Source: Bacteroidaceae bacterium
GTDB taxonomy: Bacteria; Bacteroidota; Bacteroidia; Bacteroidales; Bacteroidaceae
Assembly (NCBI GenBank): GCA_024398475.1
Contig: JAKSJB010000003.1
Coordinates: 1 to 64,000 of the forward strand
Length of the DNA: 64,000 bases
Direction: 5' to 3'
The notes under the pieces are model-generated. The model ran no database searches, had not been told where the DNA came from, and was given only the letters and a program-made list of their open reading frames with translations. Positions 61,803 through 64,000 of this stretch are shown here, piece by piece. A program made the position numbers and the translations under genes. Numbering within the stretch: position 1 is the first letter of the stretch; each line of letters opens with the position of its first letter.

Positions 61803-63176
61803 TTACTTGAAATATCTGTCCAGTTTCTTCAGTGTAGAACCACCGCAGAATACCACAACCTTGTCTCCAGCCTTCAGTTGAGTGTTACCCGTAACCAACG
61901 AGCCCTTACCTCCGCGGATCATTCCACCTATATTCACATCGTGAGGAATACCGATGTCACGTATAGGCTGTTTTGTGACCTTTGAGCCTTCCTTCACAAT
62001 GAATTCTGCCACATCGGCATCTGCCACGGTAAGCATCTTTACGTTATCCACATCTGCCTTGAGCAACATGCGGTATATGTGACTTGCAGCCACTTTCTTC
62101 TTATTGATTATGGTACCCACATCAAGGGCCTCTGCCATATCAAGGTAAGCCAGGTTTTCTACCTGTGCAATTGTCTTTCTCACACCATTCCTACGTGCTG
62201 CCACACATGACAAGATATTCTCCTCATCATTGGGAGTCAGTGCAATAAATGCCTCAAGGTTGTTATATCCTTCATCTTTCAGCAGTTCCACGTCATAACC
62301 CTCACCGTTAATGACCAAGGTTCTTTCCCTTGTCAGTTTTCCCAACTGTTCACAACGTTCCAGGTCGGGTTCAATAATCTTCACTGATACATTGTCATTG
62401 ATGGCCCAGTCGGCACGTACCGACAGTTTACTTCCACCCAGTATCATTATATGCTTGATAGCAGGGTAATTATCCTTGCCTGAGAGATGACGTATCACGT
62501 TGATTTCACTCTTCAGAGTCATGAAGAACACCAAATCATTCGGAAGTATCTTTTCCTCACCATAAGGAATGATTGTATCACCGTTACGCTTGATGGCTAC
62601 CACATGGAAATGATGACCTTCCTGACCTATTTCCCTGAGTGTACGTCCTATCAGGAGGTTTGGTTCCTGAGACCCGTCCCTGTTTGCTACAGGGGATTTC
62701 CTATGCATCTTCACGCTCACGAGAACAAGTCCACCATCGAAATCCCACCACTGACGTACCCAACTGTACGAAGCAGAACCTGCAATTTCCTGTGCTGCAA
62801 GTTTTTCTGGATAGATCAGCGAACTGATTCCGGCATCCTTAAAGAGTTTGCTGTTCTCTTCGTCCAGATATTCGTAATTATCAATTCGAGCCACCGTCTG
62901 CTTTGCGCCCAACTGGTGTGCAAGCATGCAGCAGGCAAGATTTTCACTCTCCTGAGGAGTCACAGCAATAAACAAGTCGGTATCTTCGATTCCAGCCTGC
63001 TTCAGGGCATGTATTGATGTTGTGGGTTGTACCAACATCATGATGTCAAGTTCGTTGTTTAACTTGGCAAGCCGTTCCTCACTTGGATCAATGAGGACAA
63101 TATCGAGATTTTCCTTAGAAAGCATGCGGGCAAGGTGAGTACCCACGGCTCCTGCTCCTGCTATTACTATTTTCAT
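61803..63176 (-). CDS. trkA: TrkA potassium-uptake regulatory subunit
   Basis: A 457-aa cytosolic protein with two tandem RCK units, each a Rossmann nucleotide-binding domain plus a TrkA_C domain. The first opens [20 protein letters not shown], the second HIMILGGSKLSVRADWAI near residue 245. TrkA_C regions include NLLIGRTLREIGQEGHHFHVV and KQPIRDIGIPHDVNIGGMIR. It overlaps the dxs stop codon by one base and is followed directly by trkH, so all three may be read as one message. Confidence 0.96.
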   Translation of the reverse strand: MKIVIAGAGAVGTHLARMLSKENLDIVLIDPSEERLAKLNNELDIMMLVQPTTSIHALKQAGIEDTDLFIAVTPQESENLACCMLAHQLGAKQTVARIDNYEYLDEENSKLFKDAGISSLIYPEKLAAQEIAGSASYSWVRQWWDFDGGLVLVSVKMHRKSPVANRDGSQEPNLLIGRTLREIGQEGHHFHVVAIKRNGDTIIPYGEEKILPNDLVFFMTLKSEINVIRHLSGKDNYPAIKHIMILGGSKLSVRADWAINDNVSVKIIEPDLERCEQLGKLTRERTLVINGEGYDVELLKDEGYNNLEAFIALTPNDEENILSCVAARRNGVRKTIAQVENLAYLDMAEALDVGTIINKKKVAASHIYRMLLKADVDNVKMLTVADADVAEFIVKEGSKVTKQPIRDIGIPHDVNIGGMIRGGKGSLVTGNTQLKAGDKVVVFCGGSTLKKLDRYFK

Positions 63177-64000
63177 TACGATATGATATTTGTAGTTTCA
63201 AGAATCTTCTTACAGATACTTTCAGCATCCATGTGAGTAATCTGCCGCAACTGAGCAACTGTACCATGCTGAACGAACTCATCTGGAATGCCAATCCTAT
63301 GCACAGCCGTCATATACCCCTTATCATTGAGATATTCCAATACGGCACTTCCCATACCACCGTCCTTCACTCCGTCTTCAACCGTGATAACATGTCTGAA
63401 GTTGGCTCCGACATAATCAAGTATTTCAGTATCTATCGGTTTAAGGAACCTCATGTCATAATGGCATACGCTCAGAGTCTTTCCCTCATTCATCGCCTTC
63501 ATCTCAGCCATCATTATACCCTGTGAAGCCTCTACACCTATCGGACCAAGTGACAATAGTGCAATATCCTTACCGTCACGCAACTTTCGTCCCTTACCGA
63601 TTTCAATTTCCTTCATCTCACACTTCCAGTCCACCAGACTGCCTCTGCCACGTGGATAACGGATTACAAACGTACCCTTGTCCGGCAACTGTGCAGTAAA
63701 CATAAGATGACGTAGTTCATGTTCATCGTAAGGTGAAGCAATTGTAAGGTTCGGAATAGGACGGAGGAATGCAAGGTCAAAGGCTCCATGATGAGTAGGA
63801 CCGTCCTCACCCACCAATCCTGCACGGTCAAGACATAGAACCATGTTCAGCCGCATTATTGCTGCATCATGTATGATGTTGTCATAGGCTCTCTGCATGA
63901 ATGAAGAATAGATATTGCAGAACGGAAGAAGACCGTCTTTAGCCATTCCACCGGAAAAAGTAACTGCATGTCCCTCAGCAATGCCCACGTCAAACGTACG
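63176..64000 (-). CDS. dxs: 1-deoxy-D-xylulose-5-phosphate synthase, C-terminal part
   Basis: The last 274 codons of Dxs, the ThDP enzyme making DXP from pyruvate and glyceraldehyde 3-phosphate for isoprenoids. The gene is cut by the window edge. The frame stays open to position 64000, reading [20 protein letters not shown]; the GTG inside this motif is not the start. [20 protein letters not shown] and IRYPRGRG belong to the pyrimidine-binding domain, and [20 protein letters not shown] to the C-terminal transketolase domain. Confidence 0.97.
   Translation of the reverse strand, partial: RTFDVGIAEGHAVTFSGGMAKDGLLPFCNIYSSFMQRAYDNIIHDAAIMRLNMVLCLDRAGLVGEDGPTHHGAFDLAFLRPIPNLTIASPYDEHELRHLMFTAQLPDKGTFVIRYPRGRGSLVDWKCEMKEIEIGKGRKLRDGKDIALLSLGPIGVEASQGIMMAEMKAMNEGKTLSVCHYDMRFLKPIDTEILDYVGANFRHVITVEDGVKDGGMGSAVLEYLNDKGYMTAVHRIGIPDEFVQHGTVAQLRQITHMDAESICKKILETTNIIS

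Overview
The window is a Bacteroidales chromosome segment, most likely Prevotella or a close Prevotellaceae relative. The basis is the SusC/SusD pair, interpain-like C10 protease, BtuB/BtuG-type pair under a cobalamin riboswitch, DUF4292/DUF3108/GH3-type genes, and the Bacteroidetes promoter signature (-33 TTTG, about 19-20 bp, -7 TAnnTTTG) upstream of most transcription units. No species can be named from sequence alone. No CRISPR array, prophage or intact transposase gene was seen.

Layout. 1-14.9 kb, minus strand: a core expression block, read right to left as rpsU, xerC-like recombinase, raiA/hpf, then tRNA-Thr(TGT), tRNA-Thr(GGT), tuf, tRNA-Trp, secE, nusG, rplK, rplA, rplJ, rplL, an attenuator-like hairpin, rpoB, rpoC and a strong terminator. 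15-24.4 kb: DcaP-like porin, C10 cysteine protease, SusD and SusC, then a 1.2 kb gene-free stretch. 24.4-27.9 kb, minus strand: probable operon flippase-pepD-merR-nucleosidase, sharing a palindromic bidirectional promoter with rsmA. 28.9-35.1 kb: a small unknown gene, a GH9-GH43 glycanase operon, lpxB and surE. 35.2-36.8 kb: tRNA-Gln, a gene-poor 1 kb region rich in short repeats, and a small Lys/Ala-rich secreted protein. 36.8-44.3 kb: tandem-SGNH protein, orphan sufS, GH3-family adenylating enzyme, Ig-like lipoprotein and DUF3108 protein. 44.4-50 kb: an internally deleted nhaD pseudogene, a repeat-tailed secreted protein and the B12 uptake operon. 50.2-53.7 kb: rpsO, a candidate small RNA, a MITE-like element, a novel lipoprotein and tRNA-Asn. 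53.8-58.6 kb, minus strand: dut, TPR protein, DUF4292 lipoprotein and EnvC-like protein. 58.7-64 kb: dgt, the TrkH/TrkA potassium system and the C-terminal part of dxs, cut by the window edge.

The coding content is mostly ordinary. The least explained material is intergenic. There are three families of short repeats: 11-bp-period arrays, 8-bp-period arrays joined to a CCATCCGGACGG-like palindrome and GCCATTGGC-type repeats, and a ~45 bp element present three times in the same sense relative to transcription. There are also two apparent short transcription units without convincing ORFs and a 201 bp element with inverted ends flanked by TATA. None is a proven new system. The repeats and the two short transcripts are the best candidates for something undescribed.
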